The translations under genes and the position numbers were made by a program. Below are positions 41,974 to 50,728 of a stretch of DNA of 64,000 nt, in pieces; position 1 is the first letter of the stretch; every line of letters starts with the position of its first letter. The notes under the pieces were generated by a model. That model made no database searches. It had not been told where the DNA came from and worked only from the letters and a program-made list of their open reading frames with translations. Location: assembly GCA_900544765.1 (NCBI GenBank), contig UQWI01000012.1, positions 1-64,000 on the forward strand. Reading direction: 5' to 3'. The DNA is from an uncultured Eubacteriales bacterium (GTDB taxonomy: Bacteria; Bacillota; Clostridia; Oscillospirales; Oscillospiraceae).

Positions 41974-43263
41974 TCATCCCGCCCTCTGCAGCAGCTCAAT
42001 GCCGATGAAACCGCGCACACGCCTGCCGCCGGGCAGGTAAATTGTGTTCGTCTGCTCGATGCCATAGGTATCTTGGTTTTCGGCGAGGTGTAGGCACAGG
42101 CTGCGCTGAGACAGAGGGTTGAGCGCGTTGTCCTCGCACCAGAGCTTGTACACCGCGTACACGTCCCGGCTGCTAGCTTCGGCGTCAGCTTTGAGGCGTA
42201 TGTAGCCCTCGCTGCGCATAAAGTCCACGGCGTTGTTTCCGTCGCTCACGGCCTCGGCCATGTTCTCGTGAGCTCGTTCGCTTAGCGTGAAGCGGTAGTC
42301 GTTCGAGATAAGCCGTCGCAGTCCTTCGAGGCACCAGAGGAAGACTCCCTCGGCCTCCGCGCACATCTTCTCGGCGATGAACGGGTCATCCACGCGATTG
42401 GTGTCTTTTAGCTTCGTTGTTAAGATAATCTGCCGCCTGAAAAATCCCTCGCTTCGGTCGTAGAGCGCTTTGAGTGAGCCGTTGCCGAAACCGAGGAAGC
42501 GTACGTACAAGTCGCCTTGGTAGCTCTGCTGGCCTTTTCGTTCTAAGTCCATCGGCAGCTCTGCGGTCACGATGGCTTTTATGTGGTTTGTCTGCGGCAG
42601 GGCTTCGAGCTTCATGTCGTCGTCGAGCATGACCAGCTCGTGCTCCAAATCTGCGCGAGCGAAACGGGAGCTTTCTATTTTGGCGATGCTGCCCGTCGCC
42701 ATGTTCGAGCCGAGCAGAGCGCGAAGTACCAGGCCGATTCGGCTCTTTCCCTCACCGCCGCGTCCAATTAACATCAGCATCTTCTGGCCTTTCGTCGTCG
42801 GCAGGAAGCAGTAGCCCATGAACTCCTGCAAGGTAGGGATGTCCTCCTGGTAGAGCAGCTCGTCGAGGAAACGCAGCCACGTTGCGGGTGCAGGTGCATC
42901 TGGGTTGTACGCCACCGGGAGACGGTTGCGGCAAAACCCGCGCTCAGGCGTGAACGTTCCGTTGAGAAACAGCGTGCCGTTTGCGACGTGGATTCGGTCG
43001 CGCTGAATTGGCAGGTCGGGCGCGTAGGCCTCAAGCCGCAGGGCTTCGAGCAGGTTGTTGACCCGCTTGCTGAGGCCGGTGGAGAAGTGCGGTTTAAGTA
43101 TTTCGTAAATCTCGCGCCGCAGCTTGTCCTCGTCTGTCACGCGGCCCTCGACTGTGAAGAACGTGCCGTTTATGCTTTTCATCGGGTGCTCACGAAGAAA
43201 CTCTTCACAGAACTTGACTTCGTTGACGTTCTTGCCATCGTACCATTCCGGAAATTCAGCCAC
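41974..43263 (-). CDS. P4/D5-type replicative helicase (primase C-terminal-like)
   Basis: 429 residues. D5_N-like region followed by an SF3 helicase domain: Walker A MLIGRGGEGKSR (about 165-175), Walker B LVMLDDDMK, and FGNGSLKALYDRSEGFFRRQIIL. A winged-helix tail closes the protein. This is the replication helicase of phage/plasmid-type elements. It overlaps the CHC2 gene, which would supply the primase zinc finger, by 8 bases. Confidence 0.88.
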   Translation of the reverse strand: MAEFPEWYDGKNVNEVKFCEEFLREHPMKSINGTFFTVEGRVTDEDKLRREIYEILKPHFSTGLSKRVNNLLEALRLEAYAPDLPIQRDRIHVANGTLFLNGTFTPERGFCRNRLPVAYNPDAPAPATWLRFLDELLYQEDIPTLQEFMGYCFLPTTKGQKMLMLIGRGGEGKSRIGLVLRALLGSNMATGSIAKIESSRFARADLEHELVMLDDDMKLEALPQTNHIKAIVTAELPMDLERKGQQSYQGDLYVRFLGFGNGSLKALYDRSEGFFRRQIILTTKLKDTNRVDDPFIAEKMCAEAEGVFLWCLEGLRRLISNDYRFTLSERAHENMAEAVSDGNNAVDFMRSEGYIRLKADAEASSRDVYAVYKLWCEDNALNPLSQRSLCLHLAENQDTYGIEQTNTIYLPGGRRVRGFIGIELLQRAG

Positions 43264-43732
43264 GCAAACCCTCCATCAGCCGTGCGGTTTTCTGCTCGAC
43301 CAGCCGCGTCTCGTCCCGGCTCGCGCCTGCGTCGAGCAGATAGCCCGTCCACGCGTCGAGCGTACACGCCTCGGCGTAGCCGTCCGCGATTGCGTCGCCC
43401 GGCGACTTCGGCGCGAGGGCGTCTCGGCAGCGAACAAGCTCGCGTTTGCACGCTGCCAACCCCAGCGGCGGCACAAAGCCGCCGTCGCCGAAGTCCGCTT
43501 CGAGCCGCCGCGCCGCTTCGGATTTTGTGCAGCCGAGCAATCCCGCTGTGAGGTCAATCACGTCACCGTGCGCTCCGCAGCCGAAGCAGTGGAAGTGGTC
43601 GCCGTAGAGTTTCAGGCTAGGCGTCCTGTCTGCATGGAACGGACAGCGCATGAAGCCATGCTTCACCGTCCCGTAACGTTTCGCCGCCTCGATGGGCGGC
43701 ACACTGTGCTTTATTTTGTTGTAGTCTATCAT
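43256..43732 (-). CDS. CHC2 zinc-finger primase-like protein
   Basis: 158 residues from the ATG at 43732 (SD GGAGG 7 bases upstream). The CHC2 zinc finger reads C30-PFH33 and C49-FGC52, with the typical AKRYGTVKHGFMRCPFHAD context. No Toprim domain follows, so it is the DNA-binding part only. It pairs with the helicase for replication of the element after excision or transfer. Confidence 0.9.
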   Translation of the reverse strand: MIDYNKIKHSVPPIEAAKRYGTVKHGFMRCPFHADRTPSLKLYGDHFHCFGCGAHGDVIDLTAGLLGCTKSEAARRLEADFGDGGFVPPLGLAACKRELVRCRDALAPKSPGDAIADGYAEACTLDAWTGYLLDAGASRDETRLVEQKTARLMEGLRG

Positions 43733-43879
43733 TCGCATTCCTCCAATGCAGTAGTAGGGCTGTGCCCTCCACTAATATTATGGGGAATCCGCGGAAAACA
43801 CGGCAAACAGCATGACAGGCTATTTTCAAAAAACATGACATGTGGTAAAATATCCTCAAATTTCCCGCTGGAGGACACG

Positions 43880-44913
43880 ATGGAACACAACCTGCTGACG
43901 CTCGAATTTGGGCGCGAAACACAGTTACATACGAGGGGCGCACGACGCCGTCCGGAACGTTAGGCTGCGAGGCGCTGAACATTTCCGACGAGTTCATCTC
44001 CGCGCTCGGTGCGATGAGCGTGACAGACGAGCTTTTAAGCTGTGCATGCAGCGCGGCTGCATCGGTTCTTGAAACAATGAGGCACATGGAACCTTTTGCG
44101 CATCTGGACTACAACTTCTATGCTCCGAGCATCGCCGACGCTTTTTCAGAGGATGGCATAAGCCAAGTCCGCGCGCTCAACATGGCAATGCTCACACGCG
44201 GGCTCGCGGCGGCGCAGGAGCCAAGATTGCGTAAGGGTGCTCTGCTGAGCAAAACAGCGCCGGTACTAGCACAGCTCGCGTACTCGCTCGCTGAATACAA
44301 GCGCACAATGACCACGCTGGCTGAGAGCATAAATGACGACGGCGTTGAGAGGACGCCCGACGGCCTCGCCGCTGCGTTTGGTGCACACTTCGACGCGTCC
44401 GACGACAGCCTGATGTCTCTCGCCAATGCGACGGTGCAGTATGTTGCTGTAGGAGAGCCGCCGAGACTTGTGCGGCGCATGAGCTACGTTTCGTTCGTCG
44501 GGCTGCTGCGCTCCGACCTCTTTGAGGGACTTGCAGCCGGCCACGCGCCGCGCCGGTGCGCCGTCTGTGGGCGCTGGTTCCTCACGCTCGATGCGCGGCA
44601 CACAAAGTATTGCGGCGGCTTTGCGCCCGGCGGCAGGACGTGCCGTCAGATGGGCGCAATGCGCGGACGGGAGCAGCGCGAGCTTGCCGCCGACCACCCA
44701 CTGAAGGCAATCTACAGCCGCCGCCTGAACACCATCTTGCAGAGCCAGAGGCGCGGCAAGCTTAATGCGGAAATAGCTGACACCATGCGCAAGCTGGCGA
44801 AGGACAAGCTCCAGCGCGCGCTGTCCGACGCGAATTACGCGCGCGGTAGCTATGAGGCCGAGATGACGCAGAGCGCATTGTTGGCTGAGGCAGAGAAAAA
44901 TGCTGACGCTTAA
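43880..44913 (+). pseudogene. DUF6076 family gene with a 2-base frameshift
   Basis: ATG at 43880 with SD GGAGG starts MEHNLLTLEFGRET, then a surplus CA near 43931 puts translation out of frame and it stops at 43963. The next frame continues VTYEGRTTPSGTLGCEALNI and runs without interruption to 44913. The 299-residue downstream part (from ATG 44014) has the DUF6076 zinc motif RRCAVCGRWFLTLDARHTKYCG plus a third cysteine (GGRTCRQMG). Either a real disruption, a sequencing error or recoding. Confidence 0.75.
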
Positions 44914-45898
44914 ATAGGCAGAAAACGCCTTCCGCAGCGGCGCGCCGCCGGTAGACGGAAGCGAAACCTTTGAGGGTTTCCTATATGGCTACGAGCCGAG
45001 GCTCAACGAGATTGTGCGAAAATTCCTCGGCAAGCGTGCGTTCGATGCGGAGACGTTCATGGACTACAAGCTTGCCTGTGCAGCCGCGATGCTGGAGCGC
45101 TGGAATGAGTTTGACCCAGGCAAAGGTATTCACTTTTTTACTTTTGCACACCACGACGTTATGAACGCGCTGCTTCGGGCGAGGATGCTGGAAGAGACTG
45201 GCTCGTTCTCAAACCTCGACGAGTACAAGGCTGCGCGGCGCATGGGCGCGCTAATGTACGGCTCGTCGCAGCGCGAGGCGGTCGATGAGTTCATAAAAAA
45301 GCGCGGCTGCTTGGAAGCAACCGCGATAAGGTTTTTGAAGATCGCACAACTCATGTTGAGCGCGTCGTCACTGGAAAATGACGCTGAGGCGAGCTACAGC
45401 TGGGATTACGTAGATGTTCTGTGGGACGGCGTCCGTGCCGAAAAGGTGCGCGAGGCGTTTGCGAAGCTGAGTTTTCGCGAGCAGACGCTGCTGGAAAAGC
45501 GCAACGCGGTCTGCATGACCTGCGGACGTGTTTCGCCGCTCAGCGAGTGCGCAAGCTTTGAGGAATTGGCGATTGAGTTTGAGTCGTCCAGCCCGCGCAC
45601 CGCCGAGCGCGCCTACAGACGCGCCGTGGAAAAGCTGGCGCTGAACCTCGTCGAGCTTGGCGAGCTCCACGCCGTCCGAATAGAGCGCGTCGCTCCCGGT
45701 ACCTACCGCTACCAGGCCGACAACGATGGAGAATGGGGCGAGTTTACGCTTGATCTGTCAACCGGAGAGCTTAAAATAAACACTCTTGCTGAGTTGGACA
45801 CGACCAAAACCCACCGCTTTGCTAAGCAAGCCGCCCGCTACTTGAAAGCGCACGCGGGAGAAAAACTGCCGAAAAGGGTGCTGGTAGCGTTTGAATAA
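44900..45898 (+). pseudogene. Sigma-70-like protein gene with amber codon near the start
   Basis: ATG at 44900 reads MLTLK, then TAG (44915-44917), then a plausible continuation AENAFRSGAPPVDGSETFEG that joins the long frame. The intact part from GTG 45014 gives 294 residues. AAMLERWNEFDPGKGIHFFTFAHHDV matches sigma region 2, and the helical middle region contains a conserved CMTCGR. CAG to TAG (Gln6 to stop) is the simplest explanation. It overlaps the DUF6076 gene end, so they were one operon. If the GTG start is used it may still be active. Confidence 0.65.
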
Positions 45899-45907
45899 GT
45901 CCAAGGG

Positions 45908-45937
45908 CGCACTTCTATACATGGTCATGTATGTGCG
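45908..45937. repeat. Dyad at the right end of the mobile element
   Basis: CGCAC-ttct-ATACATG-gt-CATGTAT-GTGCG, ten bases beyond the sigma-like gene. Could be a recombination site arm, operator or terminator. No matching copy was found near 37421-37640. Confidence 0.4.
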
Positions 45938-45942
45938 AATAC

Positions 45943-45972
45943 AGCCCGGATGCCTGAGCATCCGGGCTGGTT
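45943..45972 (+). terminator. Terminator at right end of mobile element
   Basis: AGCCCGGATG / CATCCGGGCT, 6-base loop, followed by GGTTT. Confidence 0.65.
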
Positions 45973-46111
45973 TGCGTCGCTGAAGCTCCGTGAGGTACGG
46001 TCATTGTGTTGACGATGCGACATGGTACGTTCCAAAACGGAACACACCACGTTAATTCATATGTAAGAGCCGCTATTTGGTTCATCTTAATCAAAACAAA
46101 AATATCAACGC

Positions 46112-46147
46112 TTAATTATATCATTTATCATAAAATGATATAATTAA
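46112..46147. promoter_or_regulatory. 15-bp inverted repeat upstream of the fic-hsd promoter
   Basis: TTAATTATATCATTT (46112-46126) and AAATGATATAATTAA (46133-46147), perfect arms, 6-base loop, ending 3 bases before the -35. Candidate operator for the restriction-modification operon. Confidence 0.6.
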
Positions 46148-46150
46148 CAC

Positions 46151-46179
46151 TTGACGGTTGGCCTATAGACGGCTATACT
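46151..46179 (+). promoter_or_regulatory. Promoter of the fic-hsd operon
   Basis: TTGACG (46151-46156), 17-base spacer, TATACT (46174-46179). Confidence 0.75.
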
Positions 46180-46225
46180 ATATTTGGTAGATTTATCATT
46201 GCCCTGCGGAATAGAGGGGGACGCT

Positions 46226-47215
46226 GTGCGCAACTATTCATTCGACCAAAACTATATAAAGCTGCTGACGCCTGTCATCGTGGCGTTGATGAGTCAAATA
46301 CACGAGTACAAGGGGGAGCAGGCGATCTTCATCAAGTCCAAGGCCGACACGTTGACTCAGCTCGTGGAGATAGCCAAGATGCAGAGCACGGATGCGTCCA
46401 ACAGAATTGAAGGAATATATACCTCGGATGAACGGCTGAAAAAGCTGGTACTGGACAAGACCATGCCACGCACCCGAAACGAGCAGGAGATAGCCGGATA
46501 CCGTGACGTGCTGGCTACAATATGCGAGAACTATGACTATATACCTCCAACGCCTTCAAACATTCTTCAGATTCACAGGGACTTGTATAAGTTCAGCGGC
46601 GCTGCATACGGCGGCAGCTTCAAATCGGAAGACAGCGGAATAGCCGTTGAGCAATTGTGTACGGCTTACGGCGATGCAGTAAATTCAGGTGACCTTGACA
46701 CGCTCTTGCTTATCCCCATGTTCGTCCTCGACTTTCTCTGCATACACCCTTTCAATGACGGCAACGGTCGTATGAGCCGTCTGCTCACGCTGCTTCTGCT
46801 ATATCGCGCGGGATATATTGTCGGCAAATATATCAGCGTTGAAAAGCTTATTGAGCAGAGCAAGGAGACGTATTATGAGGCCCTCCAGCAGAGTTCTGTC
46901 GGATGGCACGAGGGGCAAAACGATTACGCCCCGTTTGTGCGCTATATGCTCGGCGTCATCGTGGCCGCTTACCGTGATTTCTCCGAGCGTGTGCACGTAC
47001 TTGCCGCCAGCGGCATGAGCAAGCCTGAACGCATACGCGAGCTTATCAGGAACACGCTCGGCAAAATTACTAAGGCCCAAATCATCGAGCAATGCCCTGA
47101 CGTCAGCGGCATAACGATACAGCGCACACTATCCGAGCTGCAAAAGAGCGGCGAGATTATAAAACTCAGCGGCGGGCGCTACACCGCCTACACTTGGAAC
47201 AGGGAGAGGGAATAA
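46226..47215 (+). CDS. Fic family AMPylase-type protein
   Basis: 329 residues from a GTG at 46226 preceded by AGAGGGGG. The Fic motif HPFNDGNGRMSR starts at H174. The self-inhibition helix SNRIEG (58-63) precedes it, so this is a class II Fic protein that is auto-inhibited and regulated by oligomerisation or metal. A winged-helix domain (KITKAQIIEQCPDVSGITIQRTLSELQKSG) closes the protein and could bind DNA. It is first in the hsd operon, ending 1 base before hsdM. Confidence 0.93.
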   Translation: MRNYSFDQNYIKLLTPVIVALMSQIHEYKGEQAIFIKSKADTLTQLVEIAKMQSTDASNRIEGIYTSDERLKKLVLDKTMPRTRNEQEIAGYRDVLATICENYDYIPPTPSNILQIHRDLYKFSGAAYGGSFKSEDSGIAVEQLCTAYGDAVNSGDLDTLLLIPMFVLDFLCIHPFNDGNGRMSRLLTLLLLYRAGYIVGKYISVEKLIEQSKETYYEALQQSSVGWHEGQNDYAPFVRYMLGVIVAAYRDFSERVHVLAASGMSKPERIRELIRNTLGKITKAQIIEQCPDVSGITIQRTLSELQKSGEIIKLSGGRYTAYTWNRERE

Positions 47216-47216
47216 C

Positions 47217-48713
47217 ATGCTGACAGGCGAACTCAGAAACAAAATCGACCGCCTCTGGGAAATCTTCTGGACCGGCGGCATCACAAACCCGCTGGACGTC
47301 GTGGAGCAGATGACATACCTGATGTTCATCCACGACCTGGACGAGGCGGACAACACGCGCGCCAAGGAGAGCGCCATGCTCGGGCTGCCGTATGAGAGCA
47401 TATTCAGCGGCGAGGTGCAGATAGGCGAGCGCAAGGTGCCCGGCGAGCAGCTCAAGTGGTCGCGTTTTCACGACTTCCCGGCAGGGCAGATGTACTCCGT
47501 GATGCAGGAAATGGTTTTCCCGTTCATAAAGGACCTGCACGGCGACAAGGACAGCGCCTACGCCAAGTACATGGGCGACGCGATATTCAAGATCCCGACG
47601 CCGCTGATGCTCGAGAAGATAGTCACCGCCATGGACGAAGTCTATGCGCAGATGGAGCAGATGCACAGTACAGACGTGCGCGGCGACATATACGAGTACC
47701 TGCTCTCCAAAATTGCCACCGCGGGCGTAAACGGGCAGTTCCGCACGCCGCGGCACATCATCCGCATGATGGTGGAGCTCGTCGACCCGAAGGCCGATGA
47801 CGTGATATGCGACCCGGCCTGCGGCACCGCCGGATTCCTCGTCGCCGCCGGGGAGTATTTGAAAGAGCGCCGCAAGGAGGAAATCTTCTTCAACCGCGAG
47901 AACAAAGACCACTACATGAACCGCATGTTCCACGGCTTCGACATGGATCGCACCATGCTGCGCATCGGCGCCATGAACATGATGACCCACGGCATAGACA
48001 ACCCCTACATAGAGTACCGCGACAGCCTGAGCGACCAGAACACTGACCGCGACAAGTACAGCCTGATACTCGCCAATCCCCCGTTCAAGGGCAGCCTTGA
48101 CGCCGACATCGTGTCGGCCGACCTGCTGAAGCTCTGCAAGACAAAGAAAACCGAGCTGCTGTTTCTGGCGCTGTTCATCCGTATGCTGAAGGTCGGCGGG
48201 CGCGCCGCGGTCATAGTCCCGGACGGCGTACTGTTCGGCTCATCCAAGGCGCATAAAGACATACGCCGCGAGCTGATAGAAAACCACCGGCTCGAGGCCG
48301 TCATATCCATGCCCAGCGGTGTGTTCAAGCCCTACGCCGGCGTGTCCACAGCTGTGCTGGTGTTCACCAAGACCGGTCACGGCGGCACGGACAGCGTCTG
48401 GTTCTACGATATGCGCGCCGACGGCTTCTCGCTCGACGACAAGCGCAGTCCCGTCGCCGACAACGACATCCCCGATATAGTCGCGCGCTTCCACAACCGC
48501 GAAGCCGAGCAGGAGCGCGCGCGCACGGAGCAGTCTTTCCTCGTCCCGAAGCAGGAGATCGTGGACAACGGCTACGACCTGAGCATCAACAAGTACAAGC
48601 AGGTGGAGTACAAACCCGTAGAGTACCCGCCCACCGGCGAGATTTTGAAGGAGCTCCGTGACTTGGAGGCCGAGATTGGTAAAGGGCTGGACGAGTTGGA
48701 GGCGATGATATGA
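47217..48713 (+). CDS. hsdM: Type I restriction-modification DNA methyltransferase, M subunit
   Basis: 498 residues. An N-terminal HsdM_N helical domain (NKIDRLWEIFWTGG ... LMFIHDLDEAD) is followed by an N6-adenine methyltransferase: AdoMet loop DVICDPACGTAGFLVAAGEY and catalytic NPPF in SLILANPPFKG. It protects host DNA and, with HsdS, recognises targets for the nuclease complex. ATG follows GAGAGGGAA. It overlaps hsdS by 4 bases. Confidence 0.95.
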   Translation: MLTGELRNKIDRLWEIFWTGGITNPLDVVEQMTYLMFIHDLDEADNTRAKESAMLGLPYESIFSGEVQIGERKVPGEQLKWSRFHDFPAGQMYSVMQEMVFPFIKDLHGDKDSAYAKYMGDAIFKIPTPLMLEKIVTAMDEVYAQMEQMHSTDVRGDIYEYLLSKIATAGVNGQFRTPRHIIRMMVELVDPKADDVICDPACGTAGFLVAAGEYLKERRKEEIFFNRENKDHYMNRMFHGFDMDRTMLRIGAMNMMTHGIDNPYIEYRDSLSDQNTDRDKYSLILANPPFKGSLDADIVSADLLKLCKTKKTELLFLALFIRMLKVGGRAAVIVPDGVLFGSSKAHKDIRRELIENHRLEAVISMPSGVFKPYAGVSTAVLVFTKTGHGGTDSVWFYDMRADGFSLDDKRSPVADNDIPDIVARFHNREAEQERARTEQSFLVPKQEIVDNGYDLSINKYKQVEYKPVEYPPTGEILKELRDLEAEIGKGLDELEAMI

Positions 48714-49840
48714 GGGTAAAGCTGGGGGATGTGTGCGAAATTTTGGACAGCAAACGTATTCCAATTACTGCGTCCAACCGTCAACCGGGGCCATATCCGT
48801 ATTATGGAGCGAACGGCATTCAAGACTACGTAGCTGACTATATATTTGATGACGAACTCGTCTTGTTAGCAGAGGACGGAGGTAACTTCGGTTCAAAAGA
48901 AAAGCCTATTGCCTACAGAGTGTCTGGTAAGTGTTGGGTTAATAATCATGCTCACGTTTTGAAACCCAAACCGGGAGTTGACGTTGACTACCTTTGTTAT
49001 TCAATAATGTTTTATGATGTTAGTGGGCTAGTTAACGGCGCGACACGTCAAAAATTGACGCAAGCAGATATGAGGAAAATGGAAATATTTCTTCCGCCCC
49101 TCGACGAACAGCGCCGAATTGCCGCCGTGCTGGACAAGGTCAGCGACCTCATCGCCAAGCGCCGGGCGCAGCTGGACAAGCTGGATGAGCTGGTCAAGGC
49201 CCGGTTTGTGGAGATGTTTGGGGATCCATATATCAATTCAATGGCATGGAAAAAGATAAAAATTAAAGCCGCTGTTACAGTTGAACCACAAAACGGAATG
49301 TATAAGCCGCAGTCAGATTATGTTACAGATGGTTCAGGAACTCCTATTTTAAGAATTGATGGCTTCTATGATGGCATAGTTACAGACTTTTCCTCGTTAA
49401 AGAGGTTGCGCTGCAATGATAATGAGAAGCAGAAATACCTACTCAAGGAAAATGATATTGTGATAAATAGGGTAAACAGCATTGAATATCTTGGGAAATG
49501 TGCTCATATTACGGGGCTGATAGAAGAAACAGTTTATGAATCAAATATGATGAGAATGCACTTCGATCCAGTACGCTTTAACCCCGTATATGTGACTCAT
49601 TTGTTGTGTAGCCGATTTGTCTATGACCAAGTGATCAATCATGCAAAAAAGGCAGTCAATCAAGCAAGCATTAATCAAAAAGATGTTCTTGATTTTGACA
49701 TATATCAACCTTCAATTGAGCGTCAAAATGTGTTTGCAGATTTCGTCAATCGAGTAGATCAATCAAAATTGACGTTTCACCAGAGCCTTGATAAACTAGA
49801 GATGTTGAAAAAAGCACTAATGCAGGAGTATTTTGGGTGA
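48710..49840 (+). CDS. hsdS: Type I restriction-modification specificity subunit
   Basis: 376 residues with two target-recognition domains. The first (1-130) ends in TRQKLTQADMRKMEIFLPPLDEQ. The central conserved coiled coil (about 133-170, IAAVLDKVSDLIAKRRAQLDKLDELVKARF, shown here only by its type) links to the second, which closes with a matching coil. Base composition alternates: the recognition domains are AT-rich while the spacer DNA (49095-49220) is GC-rich. This is typical of modules swapped by recombination. Confidence 0.93.
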   Translation: MRVKLGDVCEILDSKRIPITASNRQPGPYPYYGANGIQDYVADYIFDDELVLLAEDGGNFGSKEKPIAYRVSGKCWVNNHAHVLKPKPGVDVDYLCYSIMFYDVSGLVNGATRQKLTQADMRKMEIFLPPLDEQRRIAAVLDKVSDLIAKRRAQLDKLDELVKARFVEMFGDPYINSMAWKKIKIKAAVTVEPQNGMYKPQSDYVTDGSGTPILRIDGFYDGIVTDFSSLKRLRCNDNEKQKYLLKENDIVINRVNSIEYLGKCAHITGLIEETVYESNMMRMHFDPVRFNPVYVTHLLCSRFVYDQVINHAKKAVNQASINQKDVLDFDIYQPSIERQNVFADFVNRVDQSKLTFHQSLDKLEMLKKALMQEYFG

Positions 49841-49849
49841 GGTAGAGTT

Positions 49850-50713
49850 ATGTATCATGAATATTCGCAAGAAGAACTCCGGGCTTATTGCAGAAGCTGT
49901 ATTGAATCATTGGAAATATGGGCCAGAAGACTGATACACGAAAAGATGACTGAGAAATACGGCAAAGAATACATATATATTACTTTATCAAGCGGAGAGT
50001 CTATAATCAAAAAAGAGATTCGTGAACATGTTTCAAAAATGCAAGAACAGAATCCGGGAAGATTCTCACGACCGGTAGATACTCTTTTTATTGATCAAAT
50101 CATCTACTTCCTCTGCAAGAAGGAGTGGTATGATTTGCTCTATAAAGAGGCGCTTGACTTTGCTTACCCGCAAGGATGCGACGAGGTACGTGAATTTCTA
50201 AGCAGATTGGTGCCCATAAGGAACCCATTGTCTCATGCAAATCCGATTTCGATCCGGCAGGCAGAACAAGCAATTTGCTATTCACATGACTTTATTGATG
50301 GATTAAAAAAATACTATAAAGCAAAGGGTGAAGAACAGGTGTGGAATGTGCCGAGGATAATTAAAATCGTCGATTCGCAGGGCAATACATTCAACAATCC
50401 TTCTGAAACACACGGGCAATCGTCTATTTTTAAAATACCTAATCCGTTGCAGTGTGGGGATACTTATTCTGTTACAATTGAAGTTGATCCCGCATTTTCT
50501 CCTACAGAGTACGATATTATTTGGAGAACTGAGGGAAATGAGGACAAAAAGTTTAGAAACAAGACGATGTATTCTAATGTTTTTACTGAAAAAGATGTTG
50601 CTGAACTTCACAGAATTGAATGTAAGATAGTGTCTCATAAAGCATGGCATAAATATACCTATCATGATTGCGTCATTTCTTTACATTTAACTGTTTTACC
50701 ACCACTTGAATAA
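49850..50713 (+). CDS. Swt1-like HEPN-domain protein, putative ribonuclease, inside the hsd operon
   Basis: 287 residues, markedly AT-rich. A helical N-terminus (WARRLIHEKMTEKYG) leads to a HEPN domain with the RNase motif RNPLSH (R124, H129; R-x4-H with Asn next to Arg). The match is FLSRLVPIRNPLSHANPISI, a Swt1-type HEPN signature as I recall it. The C-terminal about 110 residues look like a beta-sandwich (DTYSVTIEVDPAFSPTEYDI). ATG follows GAGGTAGAG, ten bases after hsdS and 15 before hsdR, so it is co-expressed with the restriction system. Confidence 0.8.
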   Translation: MYHEYSQEELRAYCRSCIESLEIWARRLIHEKMTEKYGKEYIYITLSSGESIIKKEIREHVSKMQEQNPGRFSRPVDTLFIDQIIYFLCKKEWYDLLYKEALDFAYPQGCDEVREFLSRLVPIRNPLSHANPISIRQAEQAICYSHDFIDGLKKYYKAKGEEQVWNVPRIIKIVDSQGNTFNNPSETHGQSSIFKIPNPLQCGDTYSVTIEVDPAFSPTEYDIIWRTEGNEDKKFRNKTMYSNVFTEKDVAELHRIECKIVSHKAWHKYTYHDCVISLHLTVLPPLE

Positions 50714-50728
50714 TTGAGGTGACCCCAC

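Noticed and set aside
37498..46018. TTGTGTTGAC near 37511 (minus) and 46004 (plus) as element end repeats
   Set aside because: Only 10 bp, in inverted orientation, whereas serine recombinases leave direct core repeats; may be chance.
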